From positions 1 through 64,000 of the forward strand of contig CAISBR010000021.1 of NCBI GenBank assembly GCA_903883645.1: a stretch of DNA of 64,000 nucleotides. Reading direction: 5' to 3'. Each line of letters begins with the position of its first letter. Within the stretch, counting starts at the first letter, position 1. The position numbers and the translations under genes are program-made. Positions 32,712 through 41,235 of this stretch are shown here, in pieces. The notes under the pieces are model-generated. The model made no database searches. It was given only the letters and a program-made list of their open reading frames with translations, and was not told where the DNA came from. This stretch comes from an uncultured Myxococcales bacterium (GTDB lineage Bacteria > Myxococcota_A > UBA9042).

Positions 32712-35377
32712 GATGCGCTCCGCCCGCCGCGTTCGGCGCTGCTGCGGGCCGCAGTGAGCACGGCTTCGAGCTCGGCCGAGGTCAGGCTGCGTTCGCTGGT
32801 GCGGCAGTCGACCCGCAAGGTCAGGCTGCGCTCGCCGCTGGGCGCCACGTATTCGTACAAGAACCGCACGGCAACCGCAGGCAGATTCGCAGTTTGCAGA
32901 TCACCCAGCACCAGCGCCGCTACCGTCGCTTGGCGCACATTCGCCGCCACCACCACCGTCAGGTCGACGCTCGCCCCCGGATGTCGCGCCGGCGCTTGAC
33001 CGCTGACCACCGCATCGGGCAAAGCCAGCAGTGCCTCGAGGTTCAGCTCCGCAATCGCCACTTCGGCAGGAACATCAAGGGCATGGCGCACGTCGGGGTG
33101 CAGCAGCGTCACGTGGCCCACCACCGCGCCATTGCCGCCACGCAGCCAGCCCCAACGTTGTGGATGCCGCCAACTCGTCAGCCAATCTGCAGTCGCGGCA
33201 GGCAGTTGCTCGGGATCGGTGCCGTGGTGCGCCGCCGACACACTCAGCTCGGCCTTGCCCAGAGCGCGCGCCGCACTTTGCACCGCCGCCACCACCTCGG
33301 CAAAAACCCGTTGACTCACAGCCTTTTGCGGTCTAGTTCGCTTGGCGCCCTCGGCACCGCCGCCCAGGCGCTCGCCCACCACCACGCCCAGACGAATCGG
33401 CTGCAGCGGCAAGGGGTTATTGGCCATCAGTGCGCTCTGGACGGCACTCTGCATCTCGCTGCCCAGCCGCCCCAGCCAAGCCTGCCGCAGCGGATCATCC
33501 ACCGGCTCGCTCGCCAAGTCGGGCAGACCTAGATCGAGTGCCTCGCGCTCGGGCGCTGGCAAGTTGCGCCCCGCCACCGGCACAAACACGCGCCCCAGCT
33601 CAAAAAGCCCAATCGTTAGGCCCTCGCGCGGCGCCTCTTTGCCGTCGCCCCGCAGCAGATTCTGCTCGACCGCGGTGATCAGGTTGGGCGCCAAGTTGCG
33701 GCGCATCAGCCCCTGCTCGCGCGAAATGGCGTTGCGCAGCACCATGCGCTCAAGACCCGGCTCGCTCAGGCCCAGGCGCTGCCGCTGGCCATCGTGGTCA
33801 AAACCGTAGAGCACAACCTCGCTTAGGCCCTGTTGCAGCGCCAGCGCCGCGCGAATCGACCGCTCCGCCAGCCGGGTAGGCGGCGTGTACGACGGCCGCG
33901 ACGGAATCAGCGGCGCCTGGCTCGCAATGCGGTGGTAGCCGTAGTGTCGGCCCAGTTCTTCAACCAAATCATCGGCATGGTGCACGTCTTTGGTGGCGCG
34001 GAAAGTCGGTACACGCACCGCCAGCTCGCCGCCAGGCTGGGCATCTACGCCGAACTCTAGGCTGCGCAGGCAATGCACAATCCACGCGTCGGGCATCTCG
34101 GTCTTGCTGACCCCAAGGCGCGAGCGCAAGTAGTCGCAATGGCTAACGATTACCCGCGTGGCCGGCCGCTGCTGGGCAAAGTTGCCGGCATCGAGCAGAT
34201 CGCTCGCTACATGCGCATCAGGGCATAGATCAATCAGCGTGCGCAGAAAGCGCAGGGCCGCTGTGTGCGCCAGCTCGGGATCCAGTGCCTTCTCAAAGCG
34301 GGCCGACGACTCGGTACGCAGCCCCACCCGCATGGCCGTCTTGCGCACCGTCGCCGAGTCGAATGCCGCCGCCTCAAGGATGATTTCGTGTGTATCTTCG
34401 CGGATCTCAGAGTCGCCGCCGCCCATAATGCCGGCCAGCGCCACCGGCCCTTCGCCATCGGCGATCACCAAGTCGCTGGGCAGCAGACTGCGATCCTGCC
34501 CGTCGAGCGTGCGGACGATCTCGCCCGAAAGTGCAGCGCGCACGCGGATTTGCCCACCCCGCACAAAGCGCGCATCAAAGGCGTGGAGCGGATTGCCCGT
34601 CTCGAGCATCACCAGGTTGGTCGCGTCGACCACGTTGCTGATCGGCCGCACACCCAGGCGCCGCAGCAGCAGGCGCAGGGCCACCGGCGAGGGCGCTGTC
34701 GTCAGGTTCGCGATGCGGGCGCAGCAATAGCGCGGACACAGCGGCGTCTGTACGGCCACATCGATCGGCGGGCCCTTGCCCAGATTTACGTGCGTATCCA
34801 GGGGCTTTAGCGGCTTGTTCAGCATCGCTGCCACTTCGCGCGCCACGCCGTACTGCCCCCACAGGTCGGGCCGATGGGTGATCGACTTGTTGTCGACCTC
34901 GTACAAAACATCTTCGATTGCAAAGGCTTGCGTTAGCTCGCTGCCGGCCGGCGCGTGCACGCCGTCGAGCGACAGCAGCCCGGCGTGGTCGTCCGACAGG
35001 CCCAGATCCGCCTCAGAAGCCAACATTCCCGGCGACTTGATACCCCGCACCTCGCCGTCGCGCACCTCGATGCCCGAGGGCAGCTTGATGCCCGGCGGCA
35101 CAAACGGCACGCGCATCCCCACCTTCAGGTCGGGCGCGCCACACACCACTTGCACCTGCCGGGTGCCCAAATCGACTGTCGCCAAGCGCAGTTTGTCGGC
35201 ATTGGGGTGCGGCTCAACGGCGACCACGTCGCCCACCAACACGCCCTGCAGGCCCGCGCCAAAGCGATGCACGCCGTCGATCTCGGCCACGGTACAGGTA
35301 AAACGCTTTGCAAATTCAATGGGATCTACGCCGCTGGTGTCGACCCACTGCGAAATCCACTGCCACGAAACGATCAT
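32708..35377 (-). CDS. pheT: phenylalanyl-tRNA synthetase beta subunit
   Basis: An 889-residue PheT, slightly long for the family. Domains in order: N-terminal segment MIVSWQWISQWVD, tRNA-binding EMAP-like domain (EPHPNADKLRLATVDLG, VVCGAPDLKVG), B3/B4 editing domain (DLWGQYGVAREVAAML, VDATNLVMLETGNPLHAFDA), B5 domain, a class II synthetase-like core (VLYGFDHDGQRQRLGLSEPG, NAISREQGLMRRNLAPNL) and a C-terminal FDX-ACB domain (VDLTVVVAANVRQATVAALV). It forms the alpha2-beta2 enzyme with PheS. The gap to pheS is 33 bases, and the 3' end overlaps a glycosyltransferase gene. Confidence 0.97.
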   Translation of the reverse strand: MIVSWQWISQWVDTSGVDPIEFAKRFTCTVAEIDGVHRFGAGLQGVLVGDVVAVEPHPNADKLRLATVDLGTRQVQVVCGAPDLKVGMRVPFVPPGIKLPSGIEVRDGEVRGIKSPGMLASEADLGLSDDHAGLLSLDGVHAPAGSELTQAFAIEDVLYEVDNKSITHRPDLWGQYGVAREVAAMLNKPLKPLDTHVNLGKGPPIDVAVQTPLCPRYCCARIANLTTAPSPVALRLLLRRLGVRPISNVVDATNLVMLETGNPLHAFDARFVRGGQIRVRAALSGEIVRTLDGQDRSLLPSDLVIADGEGPVALAGIMGGGDSEIREDTHEIILEAAAFDSATVRKTAMRVGLRTESSARFEKALDPELAHTAALRFLRTLIDLCPDAHVASDLLDAGNFAQQRPATRVIVSHCDYLRSRLGVSKTEMPDAWIVHCLRSLEFGVDAQPGGELAVRVPTFRATKDVHHADDLVEELGRHYGYHRIASQAPLIPSRPSYTPPTRLAERSIRAALALQQGLSEVVLYGFDHDGQRQRLGLSEPGLERMVLRNAISREQGLMRRNLAPNLITAVEQNLLRGDGKEAPREGLTIGLFELGRVFVPVAGRNLPAPEREALDLGLPDLASEPVDDPLRQAWLGRLGSEMQSAVQSALMANNPLPLQPIRLGVVVGERLGGGAEGAKRTRPQKAVSQRVFAEVVAAVQSAARALGKAELSVSAAHHGTDPEQLPAATADWLTSWRHPQRWGWLRGGNGAVVGHVTLLHPDVRHALDVPAEVAIAELNLEALLALPDAVVSGQAPARHPGASVDLTVVVAANVRQATVAALVLGDLQTANLPAVAVRFLYEYVAPSGERSLTLRVDCRTSERSLTSAELEAVLTAARSSAERGGRSAS

Positions 35378-35410
35378 GGTCGACCTGCCGGCGCTGCCGC
35401 CAAAGAAGGG

Positions 35411-36457
35411 TCAGAACTGGCTGAGCCAGCGGAGATCACCCGACAAAAGCAGACGCACATCGGGCACTTGGAAGCGCATCATCACTAGACGCGACAGACC
35501 CAGGCCAAACGCCCAGCCCTGCCACTCCGCCGGATCCAGGCCGCCGGCGCGCAGCACTTGCGGGTGCACCAGGCCACAGGGCAAAAGCTCAAGCCAACCC
35601 GACTGTTTGCACGCCGAACAGCCCGCACCGCCACACAGCTGGCACTGCACATCTAGCTCGAAACCGGGCTCGACGAACGGGAAATAGCCCGGCCGCAGCC
35701 GCACTTCTACGTCGCGCTTTAGGATCGCCGACAGCAGCGTACGCATCGAGTCGAGCAGGTGGCCCACCGACACGTGGCGGTCGATCAGCAGCCCTTCAAG
35801 CTGGTGGAAGGTGTGCTCGTGGCTCGCGTCGGTGGCCTCGTAACGGTAGACTTTTCCAGGAAAAATCGCGCGAAACGGCGCCTGAAACGCGTGCATCGCC
35901 CGCACTTGCCCCGACGAGGTGTGGGTGCGCAGCAGGTGGCCGCCCTGCAGCCAAAACGTGTCTTGCATCTCGCGCGCCGGGTGCCAGCCGGGGATATTCA
36001 GGGCCTCGAAGTTGTCGAATTCACTCTCGACTTCGGGGTAATCCAGCACGTGGAAGCCCATCGAGGTAAATACCGCCTCGACCTCGGCCTGCACCTGCGT
36101 GAGCGGATGGCTGTGGCCTTGCCGAGAATTGCGCCCCAGTATGGATTGCGCCGGAAGGGTCTCGTCGAAGCTATCGTCGGCCAGTTCCGCTTCGATCTCA
36201 GCACGTTCAAGCCCGTGCCGCCGCGCCTCGATGGCCTGCTCGACGTGGGCCTTGACCGCTGCCGCCGCCGCGCCGTAGGCCCGCCGATCCTCGGGTGCGA
36301 TCGTGGCCACCTTGCGGACCAGCAGCGTCACTTCGCCTTGCTTACCAAGGGCTTCGACCTCGATCGAACGCAGCCCCGCCAAGTCGGGCGCCTGGGCGGC
36401 AGTGGCGACCCAGCGACCGCGCACCGCGTCGAGTTCGTCTTGCCACGCGACCGCCAT
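35411..36457 (-). CDS. pheS: phenylalanyl-tRNA synthetase alpha subunit
   Basis: A 348-residue PheS with an excellent ribosome-binding site (TAAGGAGG, five bases before the ATG). The N-terminal coiled coil precedes class II motifs: GHSHPLTQVQAEVEAVFTSM, LLRTHTSSGQVRAM, PGKVYRYEATDASHEHTFHQ and the C-terminal GWAFGLGLSRLVMMRF. An inserted cysteine cluster (CQLCGGAGCSACKQSGW, about residues 275-292) is a zinc-ribbon-like element found in part of the PheS family. It charges tRNA-Phe together with PheT. It lies 39 bases downstream of the parvulin lipoprotein gene and is probably cotranscribed with it. Confidence 0.97.
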   Translation of the reverse strand: MAVAWQDELDAVRGRWVATAAQAPDLAGLRSIEVEALGKQGEVTLLVRKVATIAPEDRRAYGAAAAAVKAHVEQAIEARRHGLERAEIEAELADDSFDETLPAQSILGRNSRQGHSHPLTQVQAEVEAVFTSMGFHVLDYPEVESEFDNFEALNIPGWHPAREMQDTFWLQGGHLLRTHTSSGQVRAMHAFQAPFRAIFPGKVYRYEATDASHEHTFHQLEGLLIDRHVSVGHLLDSMRTLLSAILKRDVEVRLRPGYFPFVEPGFELDVQCQLCGGAGCSACKQSGWLELLPCGLVHPQVLRAGGLDPAEWQGWAFGLGLSRLVMMRFQVPDVRLLLSGDLRWLSQF

Positions 36458-36496
36458 GGCGCCCTCCTTAGCGAGCTGCGAAAAAGTCTTGTAGTA

Positions 36497-37501
36497 CTAC
36501 TTGTTGCGGCGGATCACGTGGTAACCGAAGTCGCTCTCGACCACATCGACCTGGCCCACACCCAGCGACATGCCGAGCTGCTTAAAGGGCGCAACCATCG
36601 GCGAGTCCTTGCTAATCGGATAGGTGCCCGGGCCGGGATCGTCTGACTTGGCGGCCTCTTTGATCTTGGCGAAGTCGGCACCCTTCTTGCGGGCGTCGTG
36701 GCAGAGCTGGATCGCCTGCTTCTCGGCCTCTTCCTTAGTCCGCGTCGCTGTCGAGCGCATCGCACCCTGGTAAGCCAGCAGAATGTGGGTCACTTCCACG
36801 TCGGTCGGCTTGGGCTCTTGCTTGCTGGGGCACGCCGCGGCGTCTTCACCGGCGGCCGGGCAAGCGTCTTTCATCACCGCGGCGAGCGGCTTGTCGGGCG
36901 CGGCGTAGTCAAAGGCCACGCGCTTCATCACGTGGTAACCGAAACGGGTTTTGACGATGTCGACCTGGCCGACGCCGAGCGACAGCGCCATCGCCGAGAA
37001 CTCGGGCACAAAGCGGCGGCGCATTGGCGGCGTGACTTCGTACACACCCGGGCCGGGGTCCTGGCTGTATTCCCACACTAGCTTAATAAAGTCGTTGCCT
37101 TGGGTGCGGGCTTTGTGCGCGACCTCTTGGGCCAACTTGCCGGCGCCGGCCTCGTCACGCCCCGCCTTCTTGCCGGGCAGCGAGCCGTCCCAGCCGATCA
37201 GCACATGGGCCACCTTGATATTGTCGTCGAGCGTCGTGGGCTTGACCGGGCACGCCGCCGGATCTTCGCCGGGCAGCGGGCAGGGGCCTTCCATGGCCGA
37301 CGTAACGCTGACAGGGCCGGGCAGGGCGGCCGCGCTGGCGGGCTTGGGCAGATCCGCGGGCTTTTGGTCGCCGGCCTTCGGCGCATCGGCCTTGGCCAAT
37401 TCTACCTTGGGCTCGGCAGCAGCGGGTTGCTCTTTCTTGCAGGCCGGAGCCAGGGCTAACGCGGTCAGGGCGACCGCCAACGACATCGAAAGGTGACGCA
37501 T
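36497..37501 (-). CDS. lipoprotein with two parvulin-type peptidyl-prolyl isomerase domains
   Basis: A 334-residue protein with a signal ending LALAPAC, so probably lipid-anchored although Pro precedes the last lipobox residue. A Lys/Ala/Pro-rich spacer leads to two related rotamase domains, one after the other. Each begins with a histidine motif (VAHVLIGWDG; VTHILLAYQG) and ends with a similar segment (GVGQVDIVKTRFGYHVMKR; GVGQVDVVESDFGYHVIRR). A small cysteine motif (CPLPGEDPAACP; CPAAGEDAAACP) precedes each domain, so the unit looks duplicated. PpiC-type proteins help fold exported proteins. A promoter-like pair lies upstream at 37,599-37,627. Confidence 0.9.
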   Translation of the reverse strand: MRHLSMSLAVALTALALAPACKKEQPAAAEPKVELAKADAPKAGDQKPADLPKPASAAALPGPVSVTSAMEGPCPLPGEDPAACPVKPTTLDDNIKVAHVLIGWDGSLPGKKAGRDEAGAGKLAQEVAHKARTQGNDFIKLVWEYSQDPGPGVYEVTPPMRRRFVPEFSAMALSLGVGQVDIVKTRFGYHVMKRVAFDYAAPDKPLAAVMKDACPAAGEDAAACPSKQEPKPTDVEVTHILLAYQGAMRSTATRTKEEAEKQAIQLCHDARKKGADFAKIKEAAKSDDPGPGTYPISKDSPMVAPFKQLGMSLGVGQVDVVESDFGYHVIRRNK

Positions 37502-37598
37502 TTTTCCTCAAATGTACAGGTAAGATCCTGAAACTAAAAACGAAACTCGACCGTTCCGGCCACCGCATGCAGTTGCGGAGGCGCGCGACAGGCGCAAG

Positions 37599-37627
37599 AT
37601 TGTGCGTTAGGCTGCGCGGTCTTGCAA
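37599..37627 (-). promoter_or_regulatory. possible promoter for the parvulin lipoprotein - pheS - pheT transcript
   Basis: On the minus strand TTGCAA (37622-37627) and CACAAT (37599-37604) are 17 bases apart, about 100 bases before the start codon at 37501. Each box matches the sigma-70 consensus at four of six positions, so the call is weak. Confidence 0.35.
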
Positions 37628-37632
37628 GCCGA

Positions 37633-39417
37633 TCACGCCTGCAGTTGGTGCACTGCGCACGGTTGCTGGCACGCCACCACCCCGTTGCAGTCAAAGCGCA
37701 GGTGATCCGCCGGGGCCAGCGCTTCGAGCGCCGCCGCCTCGACCGAACTGGGCGGAAACAAAAGCACCATTCGCTTCGCCACCGTCAGCAATTGCGGCAC
37801 GCCCAGGGCAAAGTGGCTATCGATGAGCCGCAGCCGATAGGCCATCATCCGGACGCAACGCCATGGCACGAAGGCAATTTCGCTCGCGCTCGGCCGCGTC
37901 CACAGCCCAGCGCGCACCATCTCGCGGGCCAGCCAGAAGCACGCCACCGGCTGGGCGCCGCGCAGCACCGTCTGGCCAAGGGTACCCACCAGCACTTCGG
38001 CCGACGGCGACTCGCTCAGCTGCTGCGGTAGATCCCCTTGTGCTTTCAGGGCTCTTCCGCCTATTGCCGCGTCAGTCAGCACGGCCCGCAGCTGCGTAAC
38101 CGCCGGCGTCGAACCCGCCAGATTCCAGCGCACCAGCCCATCGACCAGCGCTTCGGGCCGATCCAGCAGCAGCGCGAGCGGCGTGAGCGTACCCCCCGTG
38201 CGCTCTAGGAGTTCGTCGGCCAGCGTGCCGTCGCCCGTGACCGCATAGCAGCGCGCCAGCAGCGACGCCAAGAACAAGTGGCGCGCCGGTTCGTTTTGCG
38301 CCATGCGGCTTTCGAGCCCGTGGGCCAGCAGCAGCGAGCCACCGCCATAGCCCGCCGTGCGCCCGTGATCGCGCAGCGCCTGCACCACCCCAGCCGGGTC
38401 AAGCGGCGCACGCTGGCAAGCCGCCTCGACGCGCGAAAACCGCACCACTACTTGCGGTGTCGTCGTATCGGTGTGCAGCGGTTGGCTCAAAACCGTTGGC
38501 GTTTGGCCAACGTGCGCCTGGGGCTGCAGCTCGGGCACGGCCGTCGGCGCGGACTTTGGCTCGGCCTTGGCCTTGGCTGCAGGCTTGCTTGGCGCGGGTG
38601 CCGGCGCGGCGACTGGCTCTTCGAACTGTGCGGCATACTTAGCAAAATCCGCATCGTCAACGGGCTCAGCCTCGGGCGGCATGTCCAAGTCTTCGTCCAA
38701 TTCCTCGTCGTCGGCCTTGCTCGCCGCAGACTTAGCCGCTGCAGGCTTGGCGACTGGCGCTGCAGTCAGCTTTTCCGATACAGGTGCCGCGGGCCGTGCC
38801 ACGGGTGCTGCCGCCGGCGCCGCCACAGGTGCAGGCACAGCCTCGGCATTCTTCTCGTCTTCTAAGAACTCGTCGACGTCGATCGTGCGCAGCCGCGGCA
38901 CCGCCATCTTGCCCACATCGGTCAGACCCCAGCGGATGCCAATGAGCTTCATTCGCCCCGACACCACCAGCCATTTAATAAAGGTTTTGAACGGTTCAAG
39001 CGTGATCTGCTGGCCCGGATACACATAGCTCGTCATCAGCCGGTGCAGCTCGTGGGTCGAGTGCAGCCGTCCACCACCCTCGGCATCTAGGGCTTCGAGC
39101 GTGTACTTCACCAGCAGCGTATTTTCGTCGAGCAGGCGCCGATACACTTGATCGCGCATCGCCTCTTCGGTGTCGGCGGCGAAAAACCGCTCGCCCCACG
39201 GTCCCAGGCGCACCACGCCGTCTTGCAGCACATCTAACAGGCTAAAGAGCGCCGCAGCCTCGTCCTTGTTCCACAGGTTCTCGTCTTTGAGCCAATCGCG
39301 AAACTCGCGCGATGTCATCTGGTTGCGACGAATGTGCCCGTAGACCTTGTTCATCGACGCGAGCATATTTTCTTCGCGCACACCAGGAAAGGCTGCAAAG
39401 TCGATGCGCTGGGCCAT
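37633..39417 (-). CDS. uncharacterised cytoplasmic protein with Ala/Pro-rich linker
   Basis: The start at 39417 was chosen for AAGGA upstream and the sensible N-terminus MAQRIDFAAFPGVREE. The 594-residue protein has no signal peptide or membrane segment. Residues 1-190 are mostly helical, with two winged-helix-like units (MTSREFRDWLKDENLWNKDE; FKTFIKWLVVSGRMKLIGI, ending LTDVGK). A low-complexity Ala/Pro/Lys-rich linker (about 200-300) follows. The C-terminal 260 residues are a helical domain rich in Leu and Ala (SLLLAHGLESRMAQNEPARH, LFLASLLARCYAVTGDG). I recognise no family. The linker and paired domains suggest a scaffold or DNA-associated protein, but nothing decides this. Confidence 0.75.
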   Translation of the reverse strand: MAQRIDFAAFPGVREENMLASMNKVYGHIRRNQMTSREFRDWLKDENLWNKDEAAALFSLLDVLQDGVVRLGPWGERFFAADTEEAMRDQVYRRLLDENTLLVKYTLEALDAEGGGRLHSTHELHRLMTSYVYPGQQITLEPFKTFIKWLVVSGRMKLIGIRWGLTDVGKMAVPRLRTIDVDEFLEDEKNAEAVPAPVAAPAAAPVARPAAPVSEKLTAAPVAKPAAAKSAASKADDEELDEDLDMPPEAEPVDDADFAKYAAQFEEPVAAPAPAPSKPAAKAKAEPKSAPTAVPELQPQAHVGQTPTVLSQPLHTDTTTPQVVVRFSRVEAACQRAPLDPAGVVQALRDHGRTAGYGGGSLLLAHGLESRMAQNEPARHLFLASLLARCYAVTGDGTLADELLERTGGTLTPLALLLDRPEALVDGLVRWNLAGSTPAVTQLRAVLTDAAIGGRALKAQGDLPQQLSESPSAEVLVGTLGQTVLRGAQPVACFWLAREMVRAGLWTRPSASEIAFVPWRCVRMMAYRLRLIDSHFALGVPQLLTVAKRMVLLFPPSSVEAAALEALAPADHLRFDCNGVVACQQPCAVHQLQA

Positions 39418-39564
39418 GTTCGTCCTTCTCGCAATGCGCTGTAGGCGCTGGGGCAGGGTAGCGGCAAGGCCCGCCGACGGCAATACGCCTCGCTACACAA
39501 CTGAAATTGCTTTGCTGTGCCGGTAGTAGTGGTCGCGTCGCCCAAGCTGTGCCAGACTTTGGCT

Positions 39565-41235
39565 ATGCTGCGCAGTCTGTTCATCGCGATCCTAGTGCTA
39601 GTGCAAGTCAAGACCGCTTGGGCGCTGTGGGTGGTTAGTCCGCCTATGCAGCCGCTGCTGGCCAGGGCGCTGACCGATGCGCAAGCGCCGCCGCTGGCCG
39701 ATGGTTGGCGGCCGCAGTCGGTCGGGGTCAGCCGCGACCGCATTCAGGTTGTGCTGCAGAAACCTGGCGAACCGTCGCAGCAATTTGCGGTAACCCATCC
39801 CCCTAGCGACGTCAGCGCCACGGCGGCCGATACCCAGCAGTTCCGTGTCGAAGGCACTGCCGGGCCGCTCCGCGATGCCCTGGTCGAGCGTTTGCGCAGT
39901 CTCGACGCGACCTTTCGCTGGACGCTGGTCGACGAGCCGATGGCGGCACCCGCGACGGACCCGCTGCAGCAGCTCTTTGTGATCGCCCACGAGCAGATGC
40001 TTCGCGACCGGCCTGGTGCTCGCAAGTCCGCTCAAGAGCTGGCGAAACAGTGGCCGGCTGGCAAGGCTGAACCCGCGTTGGCCTGGGCGCTGGCGGTGCT
40101 GCTGGTGCAACTGGGCGATCGCGAGCTGGCACTCGACTACCAGCGCGCCGTAGTGGCGATGACCGACGACTTGGCTCATGTGTCGGCCGAGCTTTTGCCT
40201 ATGCGGGCCGCGGCCTTGGTCTCTCTTAGCCGCCCAGACGAAGCCGAGACGGCGCGCGCCGAGTGTCGCAAGCGGGTTCCCAAGGTCGATATCTGCGAAT
40301 TGCGCCCTGAATTAGACTGGTTTACGGCCATCGGCGAATGGAAACAGGCCGCTGCACTGCTCGACCACCAACTGGGCGATGGTCAGCGCGCCTCCTTGGC
40401 CGACTTGACGCAGCGTTCTGCGCTGGCCGGCCGGCTTGGAGATGCGGCTGGCGAGCTGCGCTGGGCCAAGGTGGCGCGCGAGCGTTATCGCAAAGATCCG
40501 GACTCATTGGCACTTTGGGCCACGGCGTGCTTCCGCGCCCAGCGTTTCGAAGAGGCGGTTGCGGCCTACGAAGAGCTGTACCACTTGCAGCCCGACCGTC
40601 CGTCGGTGTTGGCGCATTTATCTGGTGTTTTCAACCGGATGCATGGTACCCACGGCAAGCCCGAGGTGCAAGAAGCCTGGCAGCGGCTCGCGGCGAACCT
40701 GACCGCCCGCGCGGCCGATCCAAGCGATGTGGTTGCGCAGTTCCTGTTTGCAGTCAAGGTGTTCTACGATGCAGATTTTGATCGCGCCATCGTGCTGTTC
40801 CATGCGCTCGAGACGCGGCTGCCCCACGAGGCGCGCGTGCCGATCTACTTGGCGATGGGCAACTACTGGAGCGGCCATCAAGCCGAGGCCGAAAAGTACG
40901 CGCGCCAAGCCGTGGCTGTGGGGCCGCTCGATCCCGATGTGTACTATGTGCGCAGTAAAGTCTTTCAAGACCAAGACCCGCGCGCTGCGGCCCGCGACCT
41001 GCGCCGCTACATCGAGCTCGCTGAGGGGCCGGGTGCGATCGCCTTTGCCGACAAAACCGAACGGGTACGTAAAGAGCTCGAATTTCTAGACAAAGGCGAG
41101 CGTCCGCCCGATTGGGACCGCCCCGGTTTCGACTCGCGCGGCCACGCCTCGTCCAAGTGGCTCGCGATCGGCCTAGCTGCAGTCATCGGCGCGATCGTGC
41201 TGTGGCGGCGGCGGCGCGAAGCGAGGGCAGTGTGA
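39565..41235 (+). CDS. exported TPR protein with C-terminal membrane anchor
   Basis: The ATG at 39565 gives a 556-residue protein with a clear signal peptide (MLRSLFIAILVLVQVKTAWA). The middle part contains repeated TPR-type helices (LALWATACFRAQRFEEAVAA, YEELYHLQPDRPSVLAHLSG, VFYDADFDRAIVLFHALE, YLAMGNYWSGHQAEAEKYAR). The C-terminus is a transmembrane helix followed by a basic tail (AVIGAIVLWRRRREARAV), so the TPR domain is periplasmic and anchored in the inner membrane. It heads a plus-strand run of envelope genes. The GTGA overlap with the next gene implies coupled translation. Role unknown; probably a scaffold. Confidence 0.8.
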   Translation: MLRSLFIAILVLVQVKTAWALWVVSPPMQPLLARALTDAQAPPLADGWRPQSVGVSRDRIQVVLQKPGEPSQQFAVTHPPSDVSATAADTQQFRVEGTAGPLRDALVERLRSLDATFRWTLVDEPMAAPATDPLQQLFVIAHEQMLRDRPGARKSAQELAKQWPAGKAEPALAWALAVLLVQLGDRELALDYQRAVVAMTDDLAHVSAELLPMRAAALVSLSRPDEAETARAECRKRVPKVDICELRPELDWFTAIGEWKQAAALLDHQLGDGQRASLADLTQRSALAGRLGDAAGELRWAKVARERYRKDPDSLALWATACFRAQRFEEAVAAYEELYHLQPDRPSVLAHLSGVFNRMHGTHGKPEVQEAWQRLAANLTARAADPSDVVAQFLFAVKVFYDADFDRAIVLFHALETRLPHEARVPIYLAMGNYWSGHQAEAEKYARQAVAVGPLDPDVYYVRSKVFQDQDPRAAARDLRRYIELAEGPGAIAFADKTERVRKELEFLDKGERPPDWDRPGFDSRGHASSKWLAIGLAAVIGAIVLWRRRREARAV

